Assembly (NCBI GenBank): GCA_947247005.1
Contig: OX365960.1
Span: 17,449,533 to 17,513,532, forward strand
Source: Spisula solida
Lineage: Eukaryota; Mollusca; Bivalvia; Venerida; Mactridae
DNA: 64,000 bases
Reading direction: 5' to 3'
The position numbers and the translations under genes were made by a program. The notes beneath the pieces were generated by a model, which saw only the letters and a program-made list of their open reading frames with translations, had not been told where the DNA came from and ran no database searches. Shown here piece by piece: positions 24,052 to 34,738 of the stretch. How positions within the stretch are numbered: position 1 is the stretch's first letter; the number at the start of each line of letters is the position of its first letter.

Positions 24052-24767
24052 GCTAAATTTCGACTTGGTTTCAGATGAACTGATACTGCATGTTTTCATA
24101 TACATTGATCTACTACACCTTCTCCAGTCTGTGAATAGAGTGTGTCATAAGTTCAATGATGTTATTAAAAAGTACTCAATACTATGGCGCCATTTCGACT
24201 TTCCAGGACAACTTGAACTGAATAAAAGTCATCTGGACAACATCCTATCGCATTCAGTAAGGATTTTTGATCTGTTGATGCCATGTGCAGTGTTGAATTG
24301 TAACACACCAGAAATAGACAAAGTTTTTTCTTCATCTACCTTTGCGTATTTGGACCATGCACATATCAGTGAATTCCCTACTTCGACCCTTTGCTGGTTA
24401 TATGCACCAAATGTTCGAGTCATAGACCTCAGTGGTTGCAGTCTCCTCGTTTATAAAGATTTCTATGTTTTATTTGACTGCTTTAACATTGGAACAAGTT
24501 TACTTAAGTTTCACAAGAAATACAAAAACTACTCTTTTGAAAGAGACTACTCTTTTGAAAGAGTGTTTTAATAAGCCTGTATATATTCTTGATGCATGTG
24601 GTGTAAAACTAGATATTGATCACTGTAGAAATATTCTGAAAAATGTACAGGGGTATGTTATGTCATTACATATTTCACTGGAAAATGATGTTGACCAAAA
24701 TAGTTTTAAGTATCACATTGTCGATTGTTTCCTGGATACCACAATAAAGACACACGTACAAACGTAA
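24052..24767 (+). pseudogene. F-box protein gene, frameshifted, inside the nested element
   Basis: F-box proteins recruit substrates to SCF ubiquitin ligases by binding Skp1. After a good acceptor ('ttttcttatttcag' ending at 24051) the translation reads FDLVSDELILHVFIYIDLLH then LLQSVNRVCHKF ... SILWRHFDF, a clear F-box of about 45 residues. It is followed by a leucine-rich-like stretch with VRVIDLSGCSLL. The frame closes at 24571, while an overlapping frame (to 24767) continues with VYILDACGVKLDIDHCRNIL and similar LRR-like text. One small indel around 24430-24530 has therefore shifted the frame. An 18-bp in-frame direct duplication (ACTACTCTTTTGAAAGAG twice, about 24529-24564) lies near the shift. 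No upstream coding exon with ATG was established. It could alternatively be a spliced gene with an unseen intron. Confidence 0.7.
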
Positions 24768-24872
24768 GCAGACTTTAACCTGAAGACATTTGACACCTTG
24801 AAATGGAAAATAAACATAGACTGCTTCATTCCTGTCAACTTTGTACATGTATAACATATTAAGTAACATCAA

Positions 24873-25406
24873 TTGAATACTTCATTGGTAATGATGAGTA
24901 AATTCAGTGTCAGCCAGGTGTTGACAATGCTAAATGATATGGACTCAGACAATATTCATAGTAACATCGAAAGAATTACACGATATTCGGAGATGTATTG
25001 TCCAATTACATTGATACGAAACTTGAAATCGATGCGACGTAGAAATCCGGTGCGAATTATCCAAAAAGTGCCATTTTTTTATTATCAGAAATGCATTTTA
25101 CCATTAAAATTCAATGAAATCTCTTACACTAAGGTAAAGTGTTTGCAATTCAACATGGCTTTGCCATTTCATATCGGGTATAAACTTTCTTTTAATGCAA
25201 CTGACTTCAGATCAGCCCATATTGGATGCAGACAAACTAGGGCGCGAACCAACCAACAACCAGAATCATTAAGTAGACCAGTACAATCAAAGAAGGTTAC
25301 AATCATTTCCCAAGATAAAAAGAAAGACATAACTTGTATGTTGAAGTACATGCCGGAAGTCGATAGACAGTTTTTCAACGCTTTGAAACTAGTCATAAAT
25401 AAATAG
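24873..25406 (+). CDS. Unrecognised open frame downstream of the F-box segment
   Basis: A 178-codon frame (ATG candidates at 24891 and 24894), the longest uninterrupted frame in the nested element. It is basic, with SKFSVSQVLTML at the start, SMRRRNPVRII in the middle and DITCMLKYMPEVDRQFFNAL near the end. I recognise no domain. It lies about 100 bp past the end of the F-box frame on the same strand and could be the C-terminal part of the same protein after splicing or decay, or a second gene of the element. Stop TAG at 25404-25406. Confidence 0.45.
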   Translation: MNTSLVMMSKFSVSQVLTMLNDMDSDNIHSNIERITRYSEMYCPITLIRNLKSMRRRNPVRIIQKVPFFYYQKCILPLKFNEISYTKVKCLQFNMALPFHIGYKLSFNATDFRSAHIGCRQTRARTNQQPESLSRPVQSKKVTIISQDKKKDITCMLKYMPEVDRQFFNALKLVINK

Positions 25407-26987
25407 GTACTTCTGGAAATAAATATGCTGATACAAACGTTCGGTTTGCAGACCATCCCTTTATACAGCAACAACTACCATTGTTCACAAGTGGTCTCTA
25501 TCAACAGATCTTAACAGTTTATTATATTTGAAAGTTGCATATCTGTGAAATATACACCTTCCAGACAGATTTAGTATTATTAAATATTGAATAGGTAAAC
25601 TGCAAAGTAATTGTAACGTAATGCATTTCATTTGACAAATTGATTCTAATGTAATGCATTACTCATGTAAATCAAAGTGCTTGTAATTTATTGCAATATT
25701 TTAACGTTCTTGCCTTTAAAACTTATCATATCTGAATGATTAGTTTTATGACAAAGATAGTTAAATAATTGTACTCAGTGAAACTTAATTATATGTAATC
25801 ATAATCGGCAGAAACTTTTATCGAAGCAAAATTGTGCTAGTCTACTATACCAATTGAATTTGTTTGTGTTATATTTTTTCAAAGTTTTGATGTTTATCAT
25901 TGTTATGTGTTTTAAACAGTTTTAAAACGTTTAATATGGAGATAGGTAGACTAAGTTACTATTCCAAGCATTCAAACTGATTATACGTAAAACAATACGT
26001 TTTACTAGAATGCTAAGTAATATACAATTGTATAAACATTATTTGATAGATATGTTTCACTTATATTATCTTAATCTGCTTATCTTTTTAAAGTTATTTT
26101 ATGTGTTGGTGTTATTGGGTTTGATGCTTTGCAAAAAGTAAAGACTGGTTTTCAATGCAAGGCTTATTTCTAAATGAAACACGGTTGTACTGTAGTGAAA
26201 TCTGATTGCATACATTCATTATCAATAGGCATTCCTTTTTTGTATTAGATACACTGATAGTTTCAGTCTGTTTTATCTACTGTTTTCTTTTTGTGTGAGA
26301 TTTTTGCAAAGTTTTGAGGATTACACATTTGTATGTTTTAAAAGGTTTAATAATTATGTTGTTTGTGTTTGAATTTGCAAGCTAAGTAGTGCTATAATAA
26401 CATTAAACCACACACATAGACAGTCAATTGTTTACTTGCAATGATACTGAAATATGGGTATGTTTTAAAACCAGTGTCATAAAATCTTTCCTCACTTGAT
26501 GTATTCTAAATAACTGGTAGATACTACACAACAATAAAATTAATGTTAATGCTTAGAACTGAATAGTGAGGCAAGCAAGAATGGTGACTTTTCATGTTAT
26601 TTGTTATACTGTTTTATTGTTCCTGGAATAGAGTTAGGGCAAACTTTGTGTAGTTATTGTTTTGAAAAAGATATTTCCAAACTGACGTAATTTGAAATTT
26701 AATTCCAGAGTGATGTAACTCGATGTGTCACTTTGGAATGAATATACTATCACTTAAAACTTAATTTTCGACAAAAACGCTTTTTCAATTTATCAAATAT
26801 AATTAAAACTATCTGCAATACAACAGCAAAATTCTGGATATGTATTCTTTATACTACAAGGAAAATATATTTCAAATATCAGATAAATCCGTCAATTTAC
26901 AAAAAAGTTATAGGCTTTCAAAACTTTACAGCTTATTTTCTCAAAAGTAAAAAAATGCATCTTACGTCACTCTGGAAATAGGGCGAC
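25407..26987. other. AT-rich right arm of nested element, no gene seen
   Basis: Long AT-rich stretch without reading frames above about 60 codons or recognised motifs. Near 26700-26740 are 'tccagagtgatgtaa' and 'tgtcactttgga', degenerate echoes of the element end. Confidence 0.4.
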
Positions 26988-27867
26988 GAGTTGTGTGTAT
27001 AAAATACATGTAGTTTGTTTTTACTGAAGTCATGCGTGGATCCGGAGGGTTCCGAACCCCCGTGGAATTTTGGCAAAACATGTTGTTATCTTGTGTATCT
27101 TGTATATATCTTGTCAGGGTGCTTAGAGTGTAATTACGGCACCGCTCTAAGAAAAATAGTAGCTGATAGACCCGCTGAGAATATCTTACAAAGTTACTTA
27201 TGCACCAGTCAATATTATGCCCGCCCCGGGAGAATTAGACAAACGAATCTTCCCGACAGTCGGAAATTTGATAACCTTATCGACTCCGAGTCCCGTGAAA
27301 CAGACTTTGGTCCGGGAATGTTGACATCACGAAAGGCGACATCGATAGGCCTACTTTTATACGTGTTTTCATTAAAGTACCTGGATAAAAAACTATGCCC
27401 CAAGGTGGGGATTTAGACAGTGAGCATTGTCTCCAGGGTGGAGATTTATACATAAAAAAATCGAAAATGTCTAATTCCCCCTGGGTCGCCCACCGCCTCC
27501 ACCCAGAGAGACAAATAATGAATCACTGTTCCGATTTCTTATATAATGTACAAATGCTATATGCAGTTGTATTGTAGATGTCAGCCAGTAATAGTTGTAT
27601 GTTTTTACATACATCCTATGTGGGATCTCTTCTTAAATGTCACTGTTAATGTAAGGAACAAGTATCTAGAAGGAAGAGGTTCAAGCCGTTTTGCGAGTAT
27701 TTTAAGCTGTATAAGGTATAGGTGAGACAGTCATAACTCTCTACAAAAGTATAACTCTCTTTGACAATTGTCGTAGGAATTTCTTCATCTCTCGACGCTT
27801 CCGAATCTACATCGAAATTCATCGGCATATGTCTTGAAATTGTAATTTTGTGGTGCGGTCACAATAG

Positions 27868-28070
27868 TCGTACATCGGACGCACGACGGCTCTGCGTTGA
27901 CACACAGCATCCCTACGTTGAACAGTTGTCGAACGCTATTTTTTTACGAGTGTCGTGCAAACGTCGTACGTGCGTCGTGCGATTGTCGTACGATAATGAA
28001 TGTCCGCAAGAATGGCGTGCGTATGACATGCGACACTCGCACGACCATCCACGTGTCCATCGCACGATCC
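27868..28070. repeat. Palindromic TCGTRCGACG array, locus 4 (in family A copy 1)
   Basis: Degenerate array with 'tcgtacatcggacgcacgacgg', 'cgtcgtgcgattgtcgtacga' and similar words. It is preceded by 'actctctttgacaattgtcgta'. Frames on both strands here recur in copy 2 and are by-products. Confidence 0.75.
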
Positions 28071-28390
28071 GTTTCCTGGTTCAATACTGTAAACGTTATC
28101 ATCAACTTCATCTAGTGCATTGTGAAAACTGAATATAATCGACTTACTGCCAGAAAAAAAAACATGTAAGAATATAAGCAATGTATCTACAAAACCAATG
28201 ATGCCATCAACAATGTCATTAAAATTGCTATTTCAGCCTTGTATGGCACTTGTATTAAATTGTGGCAACTCATTTGATCATGTATGTCTATCAATCACAT
28301 TATATATCACAGAAACATTATTATGTGACCATTGTAATACAGAATTATAAGAGACTAATAAATATTCACAACGATATTACAAATCATAAA

Positions 28391-28445
28391 TAATAATAAT
28401 AATAACTTTATTTTCCGATGATATACCCATTAAGCCTAGGGCTAT
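28391..28445 (-). mobile_element. Tiny retroposon 3' end with (TTA)n tail, absent from copy 2
   Basis: Copy 2 reads 'cataaat|gcacc' (about 33613-33625). Copy 1 has about 54 bp inserted here. Read on the minus strand, it ends AATAAAGTTATTATTATTAT, like the 3' tail of a LINE or SINE with a TTA microsatellite tail. It is a heavily 5'-truncated insertion. Confidence 0.55.
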
Positions 28446-28567
28446 GCACCTATATACATGTGTACACATATTATTGCTATATTTATCATTATCAAAAATG
28501 TAATTATACAGTACAAGTAATTAAAATCAAACTTTAAACAGACGATGCATAAAGGAACTTTTAAGTT

Positions 28568-28945
28568 TTGCCTATGAAGTGTGAACTGTGAGCTATGAAG
28601 TGTGAACTATAAAGTGTGCAATGTGAACAATGAAATAAGGACTGTGAACTATTAAGTGCGAACTGTGGAGCGTGGAGTGTGAAATGTGGAGTATGAACTG
28701 TTGAGTGTGAACTGTGGAGTGCGAACTATGGAGTGCGAACTGTGGAGTATGAACTGTGGAGTGCGAACTATGGAGTGTGAACTGTGGAGTATGAACTGTG
28801 GAGTGTGAACTGTGGAGTATGAACTGTGGAGTATGAATTGTGGAGTGCGAACTATGGAGTGTGAACTGTGGAGTATGAACTGTGGAGTGTGAACTTGGAG
28901 TATGAACTTTGGAGTATGAAATATGAAGGGTGAACTATGTACGGG
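28568..28945 (+). repeat. 14-bp minisatellite, GAACTRTGGAGTRY, expanded in copy 1
   Basis: About 25 units of a 14-bp motif with transition variants (gc/at, g/a). The same locus in copy 2 (about 33742-33901) has far fewer units, so the array grew or shrank after the copies separated. Confidence 0.85.
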
Positions 28946-30240
28946 TGTTTACATTTAACATATGAACCATAAAGCAATATTAGACAGTCATGCAGTTCGA
29001 AGTGTGAAGCATGAAGCATGAACTATGAAGTCACCACCGGGCCTTCGAACAATAACACAGCCAAAGTGTGCGGAACCCGTCTGGAGCTTTTAGGTTCGTA
29101 AAGCACTTGCAAGACACTCCTATGATAGCCATATGGTGGTCACACAGTGTCCGTGTGAGTACTTTTCGATAAGGCGAGCGAGCATCGACAAGCCTATTAG
29201 TGTTCAAATCCGTACGGATATCATACACAGCTCGTTTGATGTCGGTATGAGACCCGTACGAGATGTTCCCGACTTCGAAATCCGCGCGAATACGTGTACA
29301 ACTCGGGAGTTCGGTGAAACATTTTCACTGATAAACGAATTAAGAAAACTGTAATATGATCGGTAGTCTAGCATATCCACATTGGCTTATGGACATCGTA
29401 GGCTTACTAGTTTGCAAAAGTCAGCTCGTGTATATCTCGTAGCATAAATGTGACCAAGGTATAAGTGTTTGCTGACAAAATTAACATGTTTGATAACATA
29501 ATTCAACTAAAGATATTGCGTTTTAAAATGCGTAATAAAACATTAGTGTTATAGATCTACTATAGGCCTACTTTGTGTTAGCCAGCTATTATTGTAGCGT
29601 GATTATTCTTATATACTTATTTACACTTTGTAAATTACATATAATGCACGATGAATTTAGCAACATATCTATTTCTGATTAACTGTGTGTTATAAATGCA
29701 AAATGTTGATATTTGAGACTATACATGATTAAACATGTATGCATCAATAATCCCGAATTCCGAAAACCTGTGTCCGGAGTTTCCACCTAACCTTCTACTT
29801 TCGCTTTAGGCGGATGCGACACCGGGTTATTTCCCTTGAACTGGGCGTTTGCATGACGTTTTGATAAATTGCTATGTTTTTTGGTCTAAAAGAATGATTT
29901 AATACGTATATTAGGGCGGTTCTTCATTGTTACCCATTGCTTGATGATTTCCAAGCTTTAAAACCGGTTTTAAACACATAATAAAAAACTCCTATTTTCA
30001 TCTTAGAAATTTCTTAAATAGTAAGATACCTATGTACGTATCTTAAATATAGGCACATTTCTTAGTTGAAAATGGATATTTATGACAAAAATTGGCTATT
30101 TAAGAAGATCTTAAGTTTAAGATATGTTGTGAATAGCTACTTAGAAATAAATTAAACTTAAGACAAATTTTATCATAACTAAGCAATTTATAGGATATTT
30201 AAGATATATTTTTATCTAAGAAGCTTTGTGAATACCAGCC

Positions 30241-30540
30241 CTGGCTCTCGTTCCGTTTTAGTTTGACTTACTGATACGGCAGACTTTCGGGACGGAATGC
30301 CGTGCTTTCAGTTGGGCATTGTGCTTTGTGTTTCAAAGTTTTATGTGCTCGGCTTGTTGGGTTGAGTGCTGCCATACCCAAGTTTTAATCCCATGGCTGA
30401 TTTACATTATTTTTGCATCAACGATCGATAGGCGGTTATACCATTACTGTAACAGTATATTTGCGGGTGTTTTATTGCTATATGACTTTCCGCCAAGTAT
30501 GATGCTGATTGACTGATAAGATAGTGCAGTCTATAATGCT
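30241..30540 (+). repeat. R-family repeat, right half after element copy 1
   Basis: 'ctggctctcgttccgttttagtttgac' continues the R repeat broken at 22558 and matches 51050-51110. Its inner part 'gggcattgtg...ttatgtgctcggctt' matches 14935-15000. Confidence 0.7.
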
Positions 30541-31600
30541 CGATAATACATGTTGTACATACATGTATATGCGTATACATATTTAGGGATTTTTGAAAAT
30601 TATATAGTGAACTGGTATATGTTGAACGATTGAACTTTAAATGGTACTGTTTGTAATTAAATTTGATAAAACTTAAATATCATAAAAATAATTTATATGA
30701 TGATATGATTTCAAAATACGTGACTATATAATTATTGAATAAATTAAGTCATGTCTAATTCTATTTTTTGAGTAAGTAGTATTTACTTTAAAAATAGTTG
30801 TTTTATAGTAATAAAGGATGTTGTTTCAAAGTGTAATGTGAGCGCTTTTAGACAACGCGAAAACTACATGTCACATACATGTATTACAAATTAAAATGTT
30901 GAATATAGATTATTAAAATTACACGATAACTATTATAAGTTATGTTGGACTTCTTCATCGTTATTTCTCACCTGCGCGAATTATAATTAATTAACTACAA
31001 GTAGTGACATTTCCCAATATAGTGTATGTATATTTTATTATTCAATTCTACTTAATATATATTACTACAACAGTCTGGTTTAAACTGAAAAGCCCTCAAT
31101 TACATATATATTGGCAGACAAGGTATTCAATTTCAAGTACATCGACATTTATAAGTAATATTGATTTAGTTAAGTTCTTGTTATTTTTACTACAATACAC
31201 ACTAGGTAGAATAACTCAAGACTTATTAAATGCAGTTATTCAACAAATGATACATTTACACATACAACTACTTATAAAATAAATTTTTACAAATTACATC
31301 ATTGGAAAGATAATTCATTTTCCTAAACGAAGCCGTTCGCATACGGATGATGTGATTTTTATTAAAATAGTAAACGACCTGACAGTGTAACGACTATTTC
31401 CAATTATTCCTACTTTATCTATAGGAATGATAGTGACTATAAAAAACCAAAATGTTTTTATTTTATTTTTTCCAAATTAAGACTGTTTGAAAGATGAATA
31501 ATTAAACTAAATCACCCCGTTCGCATACGGTCGATACTTATAACGGTTATCAATTTATAAGCGTTTTTTCTAAATCTCCCCTCTATAACTCTATATAGAT
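30541..31600. other. AT-rich spacer between the two family A copies
   Basis: No gene seen. The phrase 'gttcgcatacgg' occurs twice, at about 31334 and 31519. The rest is low-complexity AT-rich DNA. Confidence 0.4.
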
Positions 31601-32990
31601 CAGGGCTGGTATTCACAAAGCTTCTTAGATATTTTCGTAAGATTTTCTTATCTGATAAGAAATTATTTTAGCTAAGAATAAAATTTATTTTTGTCTTAAG
31701 TTGTATTCAAGAAGCATCTTAGGAATATCTTAGCTAAAATATTATCCTAAATCTAAGAAATATTTTAAAGTGGTTGCTATGTAAAACGGGATTTTCTCGC
31801 TCTAAAAATAGTAACGGAAATGAGGACTCCTTCCAAGGGAGGGATTAGTCCTCGTTCATTTTCGAACCGCTTTTATTATCATTTGAAATCATACATGTAT
31901 ATAAAAAAATTAGTTGGGTTTCATGAATATTAATTTGTGTAATGTAAAACAGGGTGTCTATTATAAAAATAATTACTAAATTATATTCACGTACATGTGG
32001 TACATTCTGTTTGAATTACGTGTTTGAAGAGTTGTGTGTATAAAATACATGTAGTTTGTTTTATACTGAAGTCATGCGTGGATCCTGAGGGTTCCGAACC
32101 CCCGTGGAATTTTAGCATGTTGTTATCAAGTGTATCTTATATATATCTTGTCAGGGGGCTGCGAGTGTAATTACGGCACCGCTCTAAGAAAAATAGTAGC
32201 TGATAGACCCACTGAGAAAAATGTTAGTCGAATATCTTACAAAGTTACTTATGCACCAGAAAATATTATGCCCGCCCCCGGGGGAATTAGACAGACGAAT
32301 CTTCCCGACAGGCGCGAATTTGATAACCTTATCGACTCCGAGTCCCGTGAAACAGACTTTGGTCCGGGAATGTTGACATCACGGAAAGGCGACATCGATA
32401 GGCCTACTTTTATACGTGTTTTTATTTAAGTACCTGGATGAAAAAAATATGCCCCACGGTGGGGATATATGCCCCACGGTGGGGATTTAGACAGTGAGCA
32501 TTGTCTCCATGGTGGGGATTTAGACATCAAAAATTCGAAAATGTGTAATTCCCCCTGGGTTGCCCGCCGCCCCCACTCAGAGAGACGTATAATGCCAATC
32601 ACTGTTCTGATTTCTTATTTAATGTACAAATGCTATATGCAGTTGTATTGTAGATGTCACCCAGTAATAGTTGTAAGTTTTTACATACATCTTATGTGGG
32701 ATCTCTTCACAGAATACACTGTATCATATTTCTTGGTACTTATTTGTGCTTGTGTGATTTCATACACTGTTAATGTAAGGAACAAGTATCTAGAAGGAAG
32801 AGGGTAAAGCCGATTTACGAGTATTTTCAGCTGTATAAGGTATAGGGTGAGGCAGTCATAACTCTCTACAAAAGTTTAACTCCCTTTCACAATTGTCGTA
32901 GGAATTTCTATATCTCCCGACAATTCCGAATCTACACCGAAATTCATCGGCATATGTCTTGAAATTGTAATTTTGTGGTGCGGTCACAAT

Positions 32991-33190
32991 TGTCGTATAT
33001 CGGACTCACGACGGTTCTACGATGACACACAGCATCCCTACGATGAACAGTTGTCGAACGCCATATTTTTACGAGTGTCGGGCAAACGTCGTTCGTGCGA
33101 ATGTCCGCAAGAAGGTTGTGCGTATGACGTGCGACAATCGCACGACCATCGCACGTGCATTGTCCATCCACCGCACGTCCATCGCGCGTT
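32991..33190. repeat. Palindromic TCGTRCGACG array, locus 5 (in family A copy 2)
   Basis: Counterpart of locus 4 with 'gtcgtatatcggactcacgacgg' and 'catcgcacg' words, preceded by 'actccctttcacaattgtcgta'. Confidence 0.75.
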
Positions 33191-33741
33191 CTATTTCCTG
33201 GGTCAATACTGTAAACGTTATCATAAACTTCATCTAGTGCATTGTGAAAACTTATGAGAACTGATAATAATCGACTTTCTGCCAGAAAAAAAACATGTAA
33301 GAACATAAGCAATGTATCTACGAACCAATGATGCCATTAAAATTGCTATTTCAGCCTTAAAGCAAACTACCCGTATGACACTTGTATGTCTATCAATTTA
33401 CGTAAGATGGACCATTGTTATATACAACATGTACCATTATATAGCCCTTATTTCAGCCTCACATTCACACAGCTAATAGTTTACACATATTTCGACAATG
33501 CCACAGAGTGGATTCAGTTACAATCACATTATATATCACAGAAACATTATTATGTGACCATTCTAATACAGAATTATAAGAGACTAATTAATATTCACAA
33601 CGATGTTACAAATCATAAATGCACCTATATACATGTATACACATAATATTAATATATTTATCATTATCAAAAATGTAATTATATAGTACAAGTAATTAAA
33701 ATCAAACTTTAAACAGACGATGAATAAAGGAACTTCTAAGT

Positions 33742-33901
33742 TTGGCCTATGAAGTGTGAACTGTGAGCTATGAAGTGTGAACTATAAAGTGTGCAGTGTG
33801 AACTATGAAGTAAGGACTGTGAACTATTAAGTGTGAACTGTGGAGCGTGGAGTGTGAAATGTGGAGTATTAACTGTTGAGTGTGAACTATGAAGGGTGAA
33901 C
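33742..33901 (+). repeat. 14-bp minisatellite, short allele in copy 2
   Basis: About ten degenerate units ('gaactgtggagcgtggagtgtgaa' and similar), orthologous in position to 28568-28945. Confidence 0.75.
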
Positions 33902-34524
33902 TATGTACGGGTGTTTACATATAACATATGAAACATAAAGCAATATTAGACATGAAGTTCGAAGTATGAAGCTTGAAGCATGAACTATGAAGTCACCACC
34001 GGGCCTTCGAACAATAACACAGTCAGGTGTGTGGAACCCGTCCGGAGCTATTAGGTAAGTAAAGCCGTACGGTGACCACACGGTGTCCGTTTGAGTACTT
34101 TTCGTTAAGGCATGCGAGCATCGACAAGCCTTTTAGTGTTCAAATCCGTACGGATATCATACACAGCTCGTTTGATGTCGGTATGAGACCCGTACGAGAT
34201 GTTCCCGACTTCGAAATCCCAGTGAATACGTGTACAACTCGGGAGTTCGGTGAAACATTTTCATTGATATACGAATTAAGATGATCGGTAGTCTACCATA
34301 TCCACATTGGCTTATGGACGCCGTAGGCCTACTAGTTTGCAAAAGTCAGCTCGCCGTGTATATCTCGTCGCATAAATGTGACCAAGGTATAAGCGTATGC
34401 TGACATAATTGACATGTTTGACAATATAATTCAACGAAAGATATTACGTTTTAAAATGCATAATACAACATTAGTGTTATAGATCTACTATAGGCCTACT
34501 TTGTGTTAGCCAGTTATTATTGTA

Positions 34525-34738
34525 TAACTCCAACGCGATAAATTGCAATACAAAAACAAACACAAAATCCGCTATATTTATCGTTTCTGAATATTTAGGA
34601 GCATGAAAACCTTACATGTTGTGCTTAATGTTTGAATGCTTTCATTGGTAAGTGTTACGGTCCTTGATTTTAATCCATAACAAAAATATAGGCAATATTG
34701 TGTTTGTTTTTGTACTGCAATTTATCGCGTTGGAGTTA
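34525..34738. mobile_element. 214-bp MITE with TA target duplication, nested in copy 2
   Basis: Long terminal inverted repeats (about 40 bp, starting TAACTCCAACGCGATAAATT) flanked by TA at 34523-34524 and 34739-34740. Copy 1 retains the empty site 'attgTAgcgtg' near 29592-29600, so the borders are firm. A second member is at 38536. Confidence 0.9.

Larger units (their letters stand above)
22986..26988 (+). mobile_element. 4.0-kb nested TIR element carrying an F-box gene (AGTT target duplication)
   Basis: Ends are CGTCGCCCTATTTCCAGAGT at 22986 and its complement ending at 26988; the match runs about 24-28 bp. AGTT at 22982-22985 and 26989-26992 flanks it. Copy 2 of family A has the uninterrupted site (gaagAGTTgtgtg near 32030), proving an insertion with 4-bp duplication (or 5 bp, GAGTT, if the last TIR base is shared). 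Degenerate copies of the end motif lie inside both arms (about 23130-23175 and 26700-26740). Internal coding sequence resembles an F-box protein rather than a transposase. Confidence 0.88.
22559..30240 (+). mobile_element. TIR element family A, copy 1 (CTG target duplication), holds a nested element
   Basis: Terminal inverted repeats start GGCTGGTATTCACAAAGC (22559) and end with its complement (30240), extending through CTTCTTAGATA. CTG at 22556-22558 and 30241-30243 is the target duplication. Subterminal 'atcttag/ctaagat' words are frequent in both arms. Removing the 4.0-kb nested insert leaves about 3.7 kb, close to copy 2 (3759 bp), and most of that length aligns to copy 2. No transposase is recognisable, so it looks non-autonomous. 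The 3-bp duplication and GGG/GGC ends would fit the PIF/Harbinger group, but its usual target is TWA, so superfamily is left open. Confidence 0.88.
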
